Shown piece after piece: positions 26,885 to 35,066 of a stretch of DNA of 64,000 nucleotides. The DNA lies in assembly GCF_047824785.1 (NCBI RefSeq), contig NZ_CP181167.1, positions 3,782,001 to 3,846,000 of the forward strand, given 5' to 3'. Each line of letters begins with the position of its first letter. Positions within the stretch are counted from its first letter, which is position 1. A program made the translations under genes and the position numbers. This stretch comes from Nitrobacter sp039808345 (lineage in GTDB: Bacteria > Pseudomonadota > Alphaproteobacteria > Rhizobiales > Xanthobacteraceae). The notes beneath the pieces are model-generated. The model was not told where the DNA came from, searched no databases, and saw only the letters and a list, made by a program, of their open reading frames with translations.

Positions 26885-27445
26885 GTTCTTGACAACGACC
26901 GTCGTGCCCACCGACACGCGGTTATAAAGGTCCACCACGTCATCGTTGGTCATGCGAAAACAACCGGAGGACACGGCCTGACCGATCGTCTCCGGCTCGT
27001 TGGAGCCGTGAATCCGATAGAGCGTCGAGCCGAGATACATGGCGCGCGCGCCGAGCGGGTTTTCAAGGCCGCCTCTCATGAAGCGCGGCAGATCCGGACG
27101 CCGGCGCAGCATCTGCGCGGGCGGCGTCCAACTCGGCCATTCCTTCTTGGCGCTGATTCGGTGAACGCCGCTCCAGCGGAAGCCGTCGCGGCCAACGCCG
27201 ATCCCGTATCTCAATGCCTGGCCACCAGGGAGAACGAGATAGAGCCTCCGTTCGCCGGTCCTGATGACAACGGTTCCAGGCGCATACCGGCTCTGGAAAT
27301 AGACAAGCTGCCGGGGGATCGGACTTGCGGATGTATAACCGGAGCCAAAATTCATGAAGTCGCCCGTATCAAGGAACTGGGCGAAAGCCGGCTTCACATT
27401 GAAAACAAAGGCGATGGCAATCAGGAAAGCCAAAACGCGCGTCAT
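26882..27445 (-). CDS. L,D-transpeptidase (YkuD domain), exported
   Basis: 187-residue periplasmic enzyme that makes 3-3 peptidoglycan cross-links or attaches proteins to peptidoglycan. A signal peptide is clear (VLAFLIAIAFVFNVKPAFA, cleavage after AFA at about residue 22). The YkuD catalytic motif is IHGSNEPETIGQAVSSGCFR with the nucleophilic Cys, followed by MTNDDVVDLYNRV. The single-domain length is usual for rhizobial members. The stop codon overlaps a degenerate TAG at the end of a type C repeat. It is divergent from the TPP enzyme across a 229-base gap with no repeat. Confidence 0.93.
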   Translation of the reverse strand: MTRVLAFLIAIAFVFNVKPAFAQFLDTGDFMNFGSGYTSASPIPRQLVYFQSRYAPGTVVIRTGERRLYLVLPGGQALRYGIGVGRDGFRWSGVHRISAKKEWPSWTPPAQMLRRRPDLPRFMRGGLENPLGARAMYLGSTLYRIHGSNEPETIGQAVSSGCFRMTNDDVVDLYNRVSVGTTVVVKN

Positions 27446-27674
27446 TATTTCCTCGCATCAATCGATTTGACTGTGATTGAGGCCATAATTCGTCCGATTT
27501 CGCAAGCCGCGGCCGTGCAGGGATGCTTCTTCCCCGCTGGCGTTGCGAAAAAGCATCAGCTTTCCCGCCCAAAGTCACGCGGAGCGCCACGGTGGTGACA
27601 GGCAGCGCCGGTAAGGACGCGGCGGGAACGATGTCGATCGCGGGATCACTGAGAATTGAGAAGCGGAGCACAGA

Positions 27675-29219
27675 ATGAACGGCGCTGAAAGCCTGGTCCG
27701 GACGCTGATCAAAAGCGGCGTGGATACGTGCTTCGCCAATCCCGGCACATCAGAAATGCATTTTGTCGCCGCGCTGGACCGCGTGGAAGGCATGCGCTGT
27801 GTGCTCGGACTGTTCGAAGGCGTGGTGACCGGCGCGGCGGACGGCTATTTCCGTATGAAGGGTACGCCGGCCTGCACCCTGCTTCATCTCGGACCGGGTC
27901 TCGCCAATGGCCTTGCCAATCTTCACAACGCCAGGAAGGCCAGCTCAGGCATCGTCAATATCGTTGGCCAGCATGCGATTCCCCACATCGAATGCAACGC
28001 GCCGCTGACCTCGGATATCGAAGCGCTGGCCCGGCCGATGTCGGCCTGGGTCCGGACGTCTTCGGATTCGGGATCGGTCGCTCGCGACGGCGCGGCCGCC
28101 GTCGCCGCGGCCAGAAGCTCGCCACCACAGATCGCAACCCTGATATTGCCGGCCGACGCCGCATGGAGCGAAGCCGATGGCGTTGCCGAAGTCGCCGGAG
28201 CGTCGCAGCGCCCGGATTATTCACCGCAGGCAATCGATGACGCGGCGAAGGTTCTGCGCAGCCGCGACGAGACCCTGCTTCTGCTCGGCGGGAGCACGCT
28301 AACCGAAAAGGGGCTGGCGCTGGCCGCCGGCATCGCCGGCAAGACGGGCTGCAAGGTGATGGCAGAGACCTATAACGCGCGCATGGCGCGCGGCCGCGGC
28401 CGCTTTTTCGTGGAGCGCATCCCCTATCCGATCGAGCAGGCGTTGCGCGCGCTGAAGACCTTCAGCAACATCATCCTGGTTGAAGCAGGCGATCCCGTCG
28501 CTTTCTTCGCTTATCCGGACAAGCCGAGCCTCTTGAAGCCCGATGACTGCGAGGTGCATCGCATGACGGCGAAGGGCGAAGATACGATGGCCGCGCTGGA
28601 AGCATTGGCTGGTGCTGTCGGCGCCAGGGCGCAGGATGCGAAGCCGCAGCCGCCAATTCAGATGGCCTGGCCCAACGGTGCGCTCAACTCCGCCTCCATC
28701 GCGCAGGCGATCGCGATGGCCATTCCCGAGAACGCCGTCGTCGTCGACGAGTCGATCTCGACCGGCCGTGGCTTCTTTCCGCCGACCGCCTGCGCCGCGC
28801 CCCATGACTGGCTGCAGAACATGGGCGGTTCGATCGGATTTTCGACGCCGGTGGCGACCGGCGCCGCGGTGGCTTGTCCCGGCCGCAAGGTGATCTGCCT
28901 GGTCGGCGACGGCAGCGCGATGTACACGCTGCAATCACTGTGGACGCAGGCCCGCGAAAGCCTCGATGTCGTTACGGTCGTTTTCTCGAATCGCATCTAT
29001 CAGATTTTGCGCGGCGAGTTCGACGGTGTTGGCGCGGGCGAGCCCGGCACGAAAGCCATGGACATGCTCAGCCTCGACCGTCCCGCGCTCGACTGGGTCG
29101 CGCTGGGCAAAGGCATGGGCGTACCGGGCCGCGCCGTGACCACGGCCGATGAGTTCAGCGTGGCGCTTGCGGAAGCCACGGCCGAGCAGGGGCCGCGCCT
29201 GATCGAAGTCCAGATGTGA
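27675..29219 (+). CDS. TPP-dependent enzyme, acetolactate synthase-like
   Basis: 514-residue thiamine-diphosphate enzyme of the acetolactate synthase/benzoylformate decarboxylase superfamily. The N-terminal pyrimidine-binding domain has GVDTCFANPGTSEMHFVAAL and the catalytic Glu in VLGLFEGVVTGAADGYFRM. The C-terminal pyrophosphate domain has the GDGS...N metal site (VGDGSAMYTLQSLW then VVFSNRIYQILRGEF). Residues linking the two look like the central Rossmann domain. It belongs to the group often annotated as acetolactate synthase large subunit, but no small subunit or other branched-chain gene is near, so another 2-oxo acid reaction is possible. CGGAG lies before the ATG. Confidence 0.82.
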   Translation: MNGAESLVRTLIKSGVDTCFANPGTSEMHFVAALDRVEGMRCVLGLFEGVVTGAADGYFRMKGTPACTLLHLGPGLANGLANLHNARKASSGIVNIVGQHAIPHIECNAPLTSDIEALARPMSAWVRTSSDSGSVARDGAAAVAAARSSPPQIATLILPADAAWSEADGVAEVAGASQRPDYSPQAIDDAAKVLRSRDETLLLLGGSTLTEKGLALAAGIAGKTGCKVMAETYNARMARGRGRFFVERIPYPIEQALRALKTFSNIILVEAGDPVAFFAYPDKPSLLKPDDCEVHRMTAKGEDTMAALEALAGAVGARAQDAKPQPPIQMAWPNGALNSASIAQAIAMAIPENAVVVDESISTGRGFFPPTACAAPHDWLQNMGGSIGFSTPVATGAAVACPGRKVICLVGDGSAMYTLQSLWTQARESLDVVTVVFSNRIYQILRGEFDGVGAGEPGTKAMDMLSLDRPALDWVALGKGMGVPGRAVTTADEFSVALAEATAEQGPRLIEVQM

Positions 29220-29247
29220 CGGCGATGCGGGATACCGCCGAAAACAG

Positions 29248-29325
29248 TATCGCGTTTTCGAGCGAGGTGGATGCCGCTTCGCGTGAAGAAAACGCGTCAA
29301 AACGACGATCGAGAGCTTCTCCTCG
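29248..29325. repeat. dispersed mosaic repeat, type B, half copy
   Basis: Contains GCGTTTTCGAGCGAGGTGGA and GTGAAGAAAACGCGTCAAAA followed by GAGAGCTTCTCCTCGG. The palindrome half is replaced by other sequence. It lies immediately upstream of the phosphatase gene. Confidence 0.85.
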
Positions 29326-29353
29326 GGGAGAAACCCCGGATTCGGCGGCCTTG

Positions 29354-30025
29354 ATGAGACGGACCTATGTCATTCCCGACATTCACGGCCGTTTCGATCT
29401 GCTGAGCCAGGCCCTGCACGAGATTCACGCCCACGCCGCCGGCAATGGGGGCACACTCGTCATGCTCGGCGATTACGTCGACAAGGGACCGGACAGCAAC
29501 AAGGTCATCGCCCGCCTGCGGCGCGGCATGCCCGCGGGCTGGACCTTCGTTCCGCTCAAAGGCAACCACGACGCGATGATGATTTCGGCGTGTCGCGATC
29601 CCGCGACGATGACGCGCTGGTTGAAGCGCGGGGGCGATGCGGTCGTGGATTCGTATGGTGGTGATGCCTCCTGCATTCCCGAGGCGGACATCGCCTGGCT
29701 CGAGACATTGCCGCTCATGCATATCGATGCGCACCGGATCTATGTTCACGCAGGACTCGATCGCGGCATCGCACGCGATGCGCAGTCCGACATCACATTG
29801 CTCTGGAAACGCTACCCCAAGGGAGATGCCTCAGGCTTTGAAGGCCGTCACGTCGTGCATGGACACAACTCGGCCGCCCAGGGGCCGGAACTGTACCAGG
29901 GCCGGACCAATCTCGACACCGGGGCATGGCGGACCGGCCGTCTCGTAACCGGCGTGTTCGATGACGCAACGCCGGGCGGGCCGGTCGATTTCATCGTCGT
30001 TCATGGGCCGGCTCTGGCGGGATAG
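29354..30025 (+). CDS. serine/threonine-type metallophosphatase
   Basis: 223-residue calcineurin-like phosphoesterase of the bacterial PrpA/ApaH-like type. The metal-binding motifs appear in order: IPDIHGRFDLL, MLGDYVDKGPDS, LKGNHDAMM, and later VHAGLD and VVHGHN. It may dephosphorylate proteins or dinucleotides. The frame is open to 29216 through the repeat, but ATG at 29354 fits the family start; the ribosome site is weak. The stop is the TAG of TAGAGTCG that opens the next repeat. Confidence 0.9.
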   Translation: MRRTYVIPDIHGRFDLLSQALHEIHAHAAGNGGTLVMLGDYVDKGPDSNKVIARLRRGMPAGWTFVPLKGNHDAMMISACRDPATMTRWLKRGGDAVVDSYGGDASCIPEADIAWLETLPLMHIDAHRIYVHAGLDRGIARDAQSDITLLWKRYPKGDASGFEGRHVVHGHNSAAQGPELYQGRTNLDTGAWRTGRLVTGVFDDATPGGPVDFIVVHGPALAG

Positions 30026-30092
30026 AGTCGTTATGTTTTTGACGCGTTTTCTTCGCGCGAACCGGCGTCCACTTCGCTTGAAAACGCTCCAG
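30023..30092. repeat. dispersed mosaic repeat, type B, partial
   Basis: TAGAG start, then TTTTTGACGCGTTTTCTTCG, CGCGAACCGGCGTCCACTTC and a GAAAACGCTCC end. Its TAG terminates the phosphatase gene. Confidence 0.85.
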
Positions 30093-30195
30093 GATAGGGC
30101 GTACCCTTCGGGCAAGGAAGGCGGCCGGCTTCTTTCGTGGGATAGCCCGATGGTTTGTCTTGACGGCTGCGCGCGGCGCAGGTCTTCGTGTGGCA

Positions 30196-30453
30196 ATGGA
30201 CAAGGTCTCGGACTCGGTCACGAAACTGCAGGCGACGTTCCGCATCACGGTGAACGGCGAGTCCATTGCTATCGCCACCGTGGGACAGGCCTATGACTTC
30301 ATCACCCGCCTGAGCACCGCCGAATGGGCGGAGTTTCGCACATTGCATGAGGACGCGTGCGCCGCGCTCGAGGCCGCCGCCGGCAACGCGATGCTGAGCC
30401 GCAAGGCGACCGATGCGTTGCGCGCGTTGTTCGCCCGAACAAAACTGCTGTGA
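30196..30453 (+). CDS. DUF982-like small protein
   Basis: 85-residue protein from the ATG at 30196 (a TTG at 30160 is also in frame). The pattern ITVNGESIAIATVGQAYDFI, then DACAALEAAAGNAMLSRKAT and a hydrophobic C-terminal helix, resembles the DUF982 family of small rhizobial proteins of unknown role. The match is by eye and incomplete, because the usual Trp and Pro near the middle are replaced. No good ribosome site is seen. Confidence 0.55.
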   Translation: MDKVSDSVTKLQATFRITVNGESIAIATVGQAYDFITRLSTAEWAEFRTLHEDACAALEAAAGNAMLSRKATDALRALFARTKLL

Positions 30454-30534
30454 ATGATCGGGCGGAGATCATGTGGGCGCGCCGCGCGGCCGCAGTCTTT
30501 CACCGCTTCACTGAAAAGGCGAGAAACCCTGTCT

Positions 30535-30595
30535 GTTTGTTCTGGTGCGTTTCTTCACGCGAACCGCGGCATTCACGTCGTTCGAAAACGCGATA
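30535..30595. repeat. dispersed mosaic repeat, type B, degraded
   Basis: Only the core remains: GTGCGTTTCTTCACGCGAAC, then ATTCACGTCGTTCGAAAACG. Several substitutions are seen relative to the family. Confidence 0.65.
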
Positions 30596-30604
30596 AATCC
30601 AGAA

Positions 30605-30679
30605 TGGTGGGCGCACAAGGGATCGAACCTTGGACCTCTCCCGTGTGAAGGGAACGCTCTCCCGCTGAGCTATGCGCCC
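30605..30679 (-). tRNA. tRNA-Val (anticodon CAC)
   Basis: Read on the minus strand, a complete cloverleaf is present. The acceptor stem GGGCGCA pairs with TGCGCCC, and the D arm is GCTC...GAGC. The anticodon stem TTCCC/GGGAG has loop TTCACAC (anticodon CAC, bases 30647-30645). The T arm is CAAGG TTCGATC CCTTG. A discriminator A and an encoded CCA follow at 30607-30605. No integrase gene or att-like duplication was seen next to it. Confidence 0.97.
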
Positions 30680-30841
30680 GGGATCGTCATCCGCCGGGAA
30701 GAATCTCCAGACTTCGGGATCGAGCCCGACCCGGCGCGGCGACGAAGTCGCGATTTAGGGAATGCAGGGCAGGAGTGTCAAGCGGAAGCGGACTTCCGCC
30801 CGCCGCTCGCGTCCAGGACACCGTTCAGCCGCTGTTGACCA

Positions 30842-30944
30842 TAGCCTTTCCGCTTCTGATAGAATCAGAAGCGGACTCTATAATTTTGATTCGACGCGTT
30901 TTCTTCACGCGAACCGGTGTCCGCTTCGCTTGAAAACGCTCTGG
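30842..30944. repeat. dispersed mosaic repeat, type B
   Basis: TAGCCTTTCCGCTTCTGATA start with a CCGCTTCTGAT...ATCAGAAGCGG palindrome, then CGACGCGTTTTCTTCACGCG and GAAAACGCTCTGG. It lies just downstream of the YcjF-like gene. Confidence 0.88.
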
Positions 30945-30962
30945 CGGACGCCGCACGACGGC

Positions 30963-32009
30963 TCAGTTGCCGCCGTCGCGCTTGCGCAACAGATCTTTGG
31001 CCAGATCGCCGAGCGCGGGCCGTGGCAGCGCCGTGAACGGCATCGGCCGGGTGACGTCGATCGCCGCCAGCCCGAGACGGGCGGTCAGCAAGCCGTTGAG
31101 CACGCCTTCGCCCAGACGCGTCGACAGTTTCGCGGCGATGCCCTGACCGACCATCTGCTGGATCAGCGTGTCGCTGGCGGCGATGCCGCCGGTGATGGCG
31201 AGATGCGCGATGACGTGGCGCATCAGCCGGATCATCCCGAGCGTGCCCGGCCTTCCGCCATAGAGGCGCGCGAGCTGCCGCACCAGCCGCATCGCGGCGG
31301 CGAATACGAACAGCACGTCCACAACGGCGCGGGGGCTGATCGCGGTGACGATCGACACGCGCTGCGCCGCCACCGACACCAGCCGGCGGGCCTCCTGATC
31401 CAGCGGAGCCATCAGTTCGCGCTCCGCCAGCCGCACCAGATCGGCGCCGTCGATGATGTCGGTGCTGTGGCTCCGCAACGTGGCCCGCGCCCGCGCCAGA
31501 TGCGGATCGTTGTGGGCGAGCTTTACCAGATCACGCACGACCGAATCAGCTTCCCTGCGATCGTCAGCCGCGATCGCGGCCAGCGCGCGCCGGTGCAGGT
31601 TCTCGATGGTGGAGAGACGGGCAAGGCCAAGGATCTCGCGCGCCGCGATGACGATCGACGCCACGACGAACAGCGCCGCCAGCATCAGCCCGAGGAAACC
31701 AAGCCCCTCGCTGCGCGCGAACAGGTCTCCGACCAGGTTGATCGCGCCGAGAACGGTGCCGAGCAGAATGAGCCCGGCCAGCGATGACCAGAACAGCACT
31801 CCCCAGCGAAATCCCTTCCGCGCCGGCACCGGAGGCGCGTCCGGCGATTCCGGCAGCAGCACGGGGTCGGGCTCGGGTTCCGCTTCCGGCGTGATGCTGA
31901 TGCTGCCGCGCGCGGGCCGGGCAGCGGCCTCGTCGCGTTCCAGGACCACGACGTGCGGATCGTCGAGCTTGAAGGTGACGGGACGGCGCTGGCCGGTACG
32001 CTCACTCAT
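30963..32009 (-). CDS. YcjF-like inner membrane protein (TIGR01620/DUF697)
   Basis: 348-residue membrane protein. The N-terminal 65 residues are hydrophilic and Pro/Glu-rich. Two hydrophobic segments follow (VLFWSSLAGLILLGTVLGAI and LGFLGLMLAALFVVASIVIA). The C-terminal domain contains AVVDVLFVFAAAMRLVRQLA and a Gly/Ala-rich helical region typical of DUF697. Its ATG overlaps the stop of the YcjX-like gene by four bases (ATGA), so they are translationally coupled. In E. coli the ycjXF pair belongs to the phage-shock/stress response; the same role here is inferred. Confidence 0.88.
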   Translation of the reverse strand: MSERTGQRRPVTFKLDDPHVVVLERDEAAARPARGSISITPEAEPEPDPVLLPESPDAPPVPARKGFRWGVLFWSSLAGLILLGTVLGAINLVGDLFARSEGLGFLGLMLAALFVVASIVIAAREILGLARLSTIENLHRRALAAIAADDRREADSVVRDLVKLAHNDPHLARARATLRSHSTDIIDGADLVRLAERELMAPLDQEARRLVSVAAQRVSIVTAISPRAVVDVLFVFAAAMRLVRQLARLYGGRPGTLGMIRLMRHVIAHLAITGGIAASDTLIQQMVGQGIAAKLSTRLGEGVLNGLLTARLGLAAIDVTRPMPFTALPRPALGDLAKDLLRKRDGGN

Positions 32010-33475
32010 TGCAGTCGGTCTCCGATCAGGAACTGGAGCGCCCGGTCGAGGCGGATATGGGGCAGCGACGGCTCGCCGGTTCCTTCGTTCTGGAGGCGCG
32101 GGGGACGGAAGCGCAGAAAGCGGAAGTCGGCCTGATCCATAGCGGATGTCGACAGCCCGCGAAACGCGCCGTTTCCGCTGAAAAGGCTCTTGACATCCTC
32201 GGGCAGGTCGCCCGGGAACGTCGCCACCTCGGTATTGCCGTCGAAGGTTTCGCCATTGGCGGCCTCGCCGGCAAGAGGCGTGCCGAGAATGGACGGCAGT
32301 TTCTCGCGGCCGCACCGCACCTGGGCCTCGCGCGTGGCGCGGACCGCCGCCAGGGCGACGACATCGATGGTCGCGCCGGCGACTTCGGCCCGCGAGGCGG
32401 CGCGTTCCACGATGCGCCGGAGGATCGCTTCAAGCCGGTCATGACTGATATGATGCAAATGGTCTGCCTTGGTGGCGGCGAACAGAATGCGATCGATCCG
32501 CGGCCGGAACAGTGTGCTCAGTAACGTGCTGCGGCCGACACGATAGCAATCGAGAATTCCGGCAAGTGCCGCTTCGAGATCATATAAGGCTTCCGGTCCC
32601 GCATTGAAGGCGGCGAGCGTATCGACCAGCACGATCTGCCGGTCGAGCCGCGAAAAGTGATCGCGGAAAAACGGCCGCACCACGAGGTCCTTGTAGGCCT
32701 CATAGCGCCGCCGCATCATCGTCCAGAGCGATCCGTCAAGCGGTATTCCGCCGGCGGGCAGGTCAAGCGGGGCGAAGGTGAGCGCGGGCGAGCCCGCGAG
32801 GTTGCCCGGCATCAGGAAACGGCCGGGCGGCAGCAGGCTCATGGCGAAGCGTTCGTCCCGGCACCCGCGAAGATAGTCTGTGAACAGCCGGGCGGCGGTG
32901 AGCGTCGCCTGTTCATCCTCGCGCGCGGAGGGGCGCATGGTTGCGAGATGCTCGTGCCATGCCTGCGCGAGGCGCGCGCGCGGCTGTTGCCGCGACAGCG
33001 CCAGGCTCTCGGCCGACCACTGTTCATAGCTCTTGTCGAGCAGCGGCAGGTCGAGCAGCCATTCGCCGGGATAGTCGACGATATCCAGCGTCAGCGTCTG
33101 ATCCGAACCGTTCTGCCGCTGATAGCCGATCACGAGCCGCAACTCGCTGATATCGACCGTCGAACTCGGCCAGCGCCGTTCCGCGATCAGGGTATTGACG
33201 TGATGTTCATAGTTGAATCGCGGTATGGCGTCGTCCGGCTGCGGGGCAAGCTGCGCGCGTGCGATGCGGCCGCTGGCCAGAGATTCAAAAACCGGAAACC
33301 GGCCGCCGCGCGACAGGCCATGCACCAGCGCCGTGATGAACACGGTTTTGCCGGCGCGGGACAGGCCGGTCACGCCGAGCCTGATCGTCGGGTTGAAGAA
33401 GTTTTCGCCGTAGTCCAGCAGCGCGCGTGCCGACAGGCGCGCCTCTTCAACGATATCGGAAAAGCTGGCGGCCAT
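32006..33475 (-). CDS. YcjX-like P-loop NTPase (DUF463)
   Basis: 489-residue GTPase-like protein. The Walker A loop is GVTGLSRAGKTVFITAL near residue 35, and DIVDYPGEWLLDLPLLDKSY is a Walker B/switch-like stretch. Another conserved piece, FFRDHFSRLDRQIVLVDTLA, is followed later by FAATKADHLHHISHDRLEAI with an NKxD-like TKAD. The ATG at 33475 is preferred over the upstream in-frame start at 33529, since the family begins near the MAASFSDIVEEARLSARALLDY sequence. It is coupled to the YcjF-like gene. Confidence 0.9.
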   Translation of the reverse strand: MAASFSDIVEEARLSARALLDYGENFFNPTIRLGVTGLSRAGKTVFITALVHGLSRGGRFPVFESLASGRIARAQLAPQPDDAIPRFNYEHHVNTLIAERRWPSSTVDISELRLVIGYQRQNGSDQTLTLDIVDYPGEWLLDLPLLDKSYEQWSAESLALSRQQPRARLAQAWHEHLATMRPSAREDEQATLTAARLFTDYLRGCRDERFAMSLLPPGRFLMPGNLAGSPALTFAPLDLPAGGIPLDGSLWTMMRRRYEAYKDLVVRPFFRDHFSRLDRQIVLVDTLAAFNAGPEALYDLEAALAGILDCYRVGRSTLLSTLFRPRIDRILFAATKADHLHHISHDRLEAILRRIVERAASRAEVAGATIDVVALAAVRATREAQVRCGREKLPSILGTPLAGEAANGETFDGNTEVATFPGDLPEDVKSLFSGNGAFRGLSTSAMDQADFRFLRFRPPRLQNEGTGEPSLPHIRLDRALQFLIGDRLQ

Positions 33476-33838
33476 GTTGATGTGATGTCGGTGATGAAGC
33501 CTGCAATGGCGCACACGGGGTTCGGGCAACCGGAAAGCGACGATTGCCGGGCCTGGGTTTCGTTATTCAGGTGAGTCGTACATCAATTAGGTTGAGGTTT
33601 CGTTGCCCCATGGCTGGACGTCATTGTAGCGCCTTTTCCCTACCCGCAGGACACCGAAAGTAAACCCTTACAATTCGTTCACGGCCTGAAGCAGACCGAT
33701 GCTGCAAGTGCGATGCTGCAGGTGCGACGGCGCGCGAGATGCCGTTTGCCCCGCCTCTTCTCTCCATCACCTCGCCATGGCATGGTCGTTTCGGCGCAAA
33801 ACGCCATCGTGCGCCGGTTGCGCCTGCGGGAGTTTCGC

Positions 33839-35005
33839 GTGTCCGTCTCCAATGCTTTCAATTTCGATCTCGGCGAGACCGCCGATGCGATCCGCGAGAT
33901 GGTCCGCGATTTTTCCGCCAATGAAATCGCGCCCCGCGCGGCCGAGATCGACACGTCCAACCAGTTCCCGCGTGATCTGTGGCCGAAGCTCGGCGCGCTC
34001 GGCCTTCACGGCATCACGGTCGAAGAGGACTATGGCGGCTCCGGTCTTGGTTATCTTGAGCACTGCATCGCGATGGAGGAAATCTCGCGCGGTTCGGCTT
34101 CGGTCGGACTGTCCTATGGCGCGCACTCCAATCTCTGCATCAATCAATTGCGCCGCAACGGCAGTGAAGCGCAGAAGCGCAAATATCTGCCGAAGCTGAT
34201 ATCCGGCGAGGCTGTCGGCGCGCTGGCGATGTCCGAGCCGGGTGCCGGCTCCGACGTCGTCTCGATGCGGACGCGTGCCGACAGGAAAGGTGACCGCTAC
34301 GTTCTCAACGGCAGCAAGATGTGGATCACCAACGGCACGATCGCCGACACGCTGGTGGTCTATGCCAAGACCGATGCAGCCGCCGGCGCGCGCGGCATCA
34401 CTGCTTTTATCATCGAGAAAGGCATGAACGGGTTCTCAACCGCGCAGAAGCTCGACAAGCTCGGCATGCGCGGCTCCGACACCTGTGAGCTGGTGTTCGA
34501 GGATTGCGAGGTGCCCGAGGACAACGTGCTCGGGGAAGCCGGCCACGGCGTCAGCGTGCTGATGTCCGGTCTCGATTACGAGCGCGCGGTGCTTGCTGCC
34601 GGTCCGCTCGGCATCATGCAGGCCTGCATGGACGTCGTGATGCCGTATGTGCATGAGCGCAAGCAATTCGGACAGCCGATCGGCAGCTTCCAGCTCGTGC
34701 AGGCCAAGGTCGCCGACATGTATGTCACCATGAATGCATGCCGCGCTTATGTCTATGCGGTGGCGAAGGCGTGCGATCGCGGCGAGATCACGCGCGAGGA
34801 CGCGGCAGGAGCAATCCTTTACTCTGCGGAGAAAGCGACGCAATGCGCGCTTGACGCGATCCAGTTGCTGGGCGGGAACGGTTACATCAACGACTATCCG
34901 GCCGGCCGGCTGCTGCGCGACGCCAAGCTTTACGAAATCGGCGCCGGCACCAGCGAGATCCGCCGTATGCTGATCGGCCGCGAGCTGTTCGAGAAGAGCG
35001 GCTAG
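33839..35005 (+). CDS. ivd: isovaleryl-CoA dehydrogenase
   Basis: 388-residue FAD enzyme oxidising isovaleryl-CoA to 3-methylcrotonyl-CoA in leucine degradation. Diagnostic stretches are VGLSYGAHSNLCINQLRRNG, ALAMSEPGAGSDVVSM, the catalytic Glu in GLDYERAVLAAGPLGIMQA, and ERKQFGQPIGSFQLVQAKVA. It ends LYEIGAGTSEIRRMLIGREL. A GTG start at 33839 with GGGAG six bases upstream gives the normal length; the frame is open back to 33713. No methylcrotonyl-CoA carboxylase genes follow. The stop is the TAG of a type A repeat half. Confidence 0.93.
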   Translation: MSVSNAFNFDLGETADAIREMVRDFSANEIAPRAAEIDTSNQFPRDLWPKLGALGLHGITVEEDYGGSGLGYLEHCIAMEEISRGSASVGLSYGAHSNLCINQLRRNGSEAQKRKYLPKLISGEAVGALAMSEPGAGSDVVSMRTRADRKGDRYVLNGSKMWITNGTIADTLVVYAKTDAAAGARGITAFIIEKGMNGFSTAQKLDKLGMRGSDTCELVFEDCEVPEDNVLGEAGHGVSVLMSGLDYERAVLAAGPLGIMQACMDVVMPYVHERKQFGQPIGSFQLVQAKVADMYVTMNACRAYVYAVAKACDRGEITREDAAGAILYSAEKATQCALDAIQLLGGNGYINDYPAGRLLRDAKLYEIGAGTSEIRRMLIGRELFEKSG

Positions 35006-35066
35006 AGCATCGGACCCGAAAGTGGGAACCGGTTTCGGGATAAATCCGATGCTCAATCAATTAACT
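35003..35066. repeat. dispersed repeat, type A right half, inverted
   Basis: TAGAGCATCGGACCCGAAAG ... ATCCGATGCTCAATCAATTAAC: the right module of type A in reverse, without the GC-rich left module. It supplies the stop of the isovaleryl-CoA dehydrogenase and is joined directly to a type B copy. Confidence 0.88.

Noticed and set aside
30605..30679. tRNA-Val as an integration site for a genomic island
   Set aside because: No integrase gene and no duplicated tRNA 3' end was found within the window.
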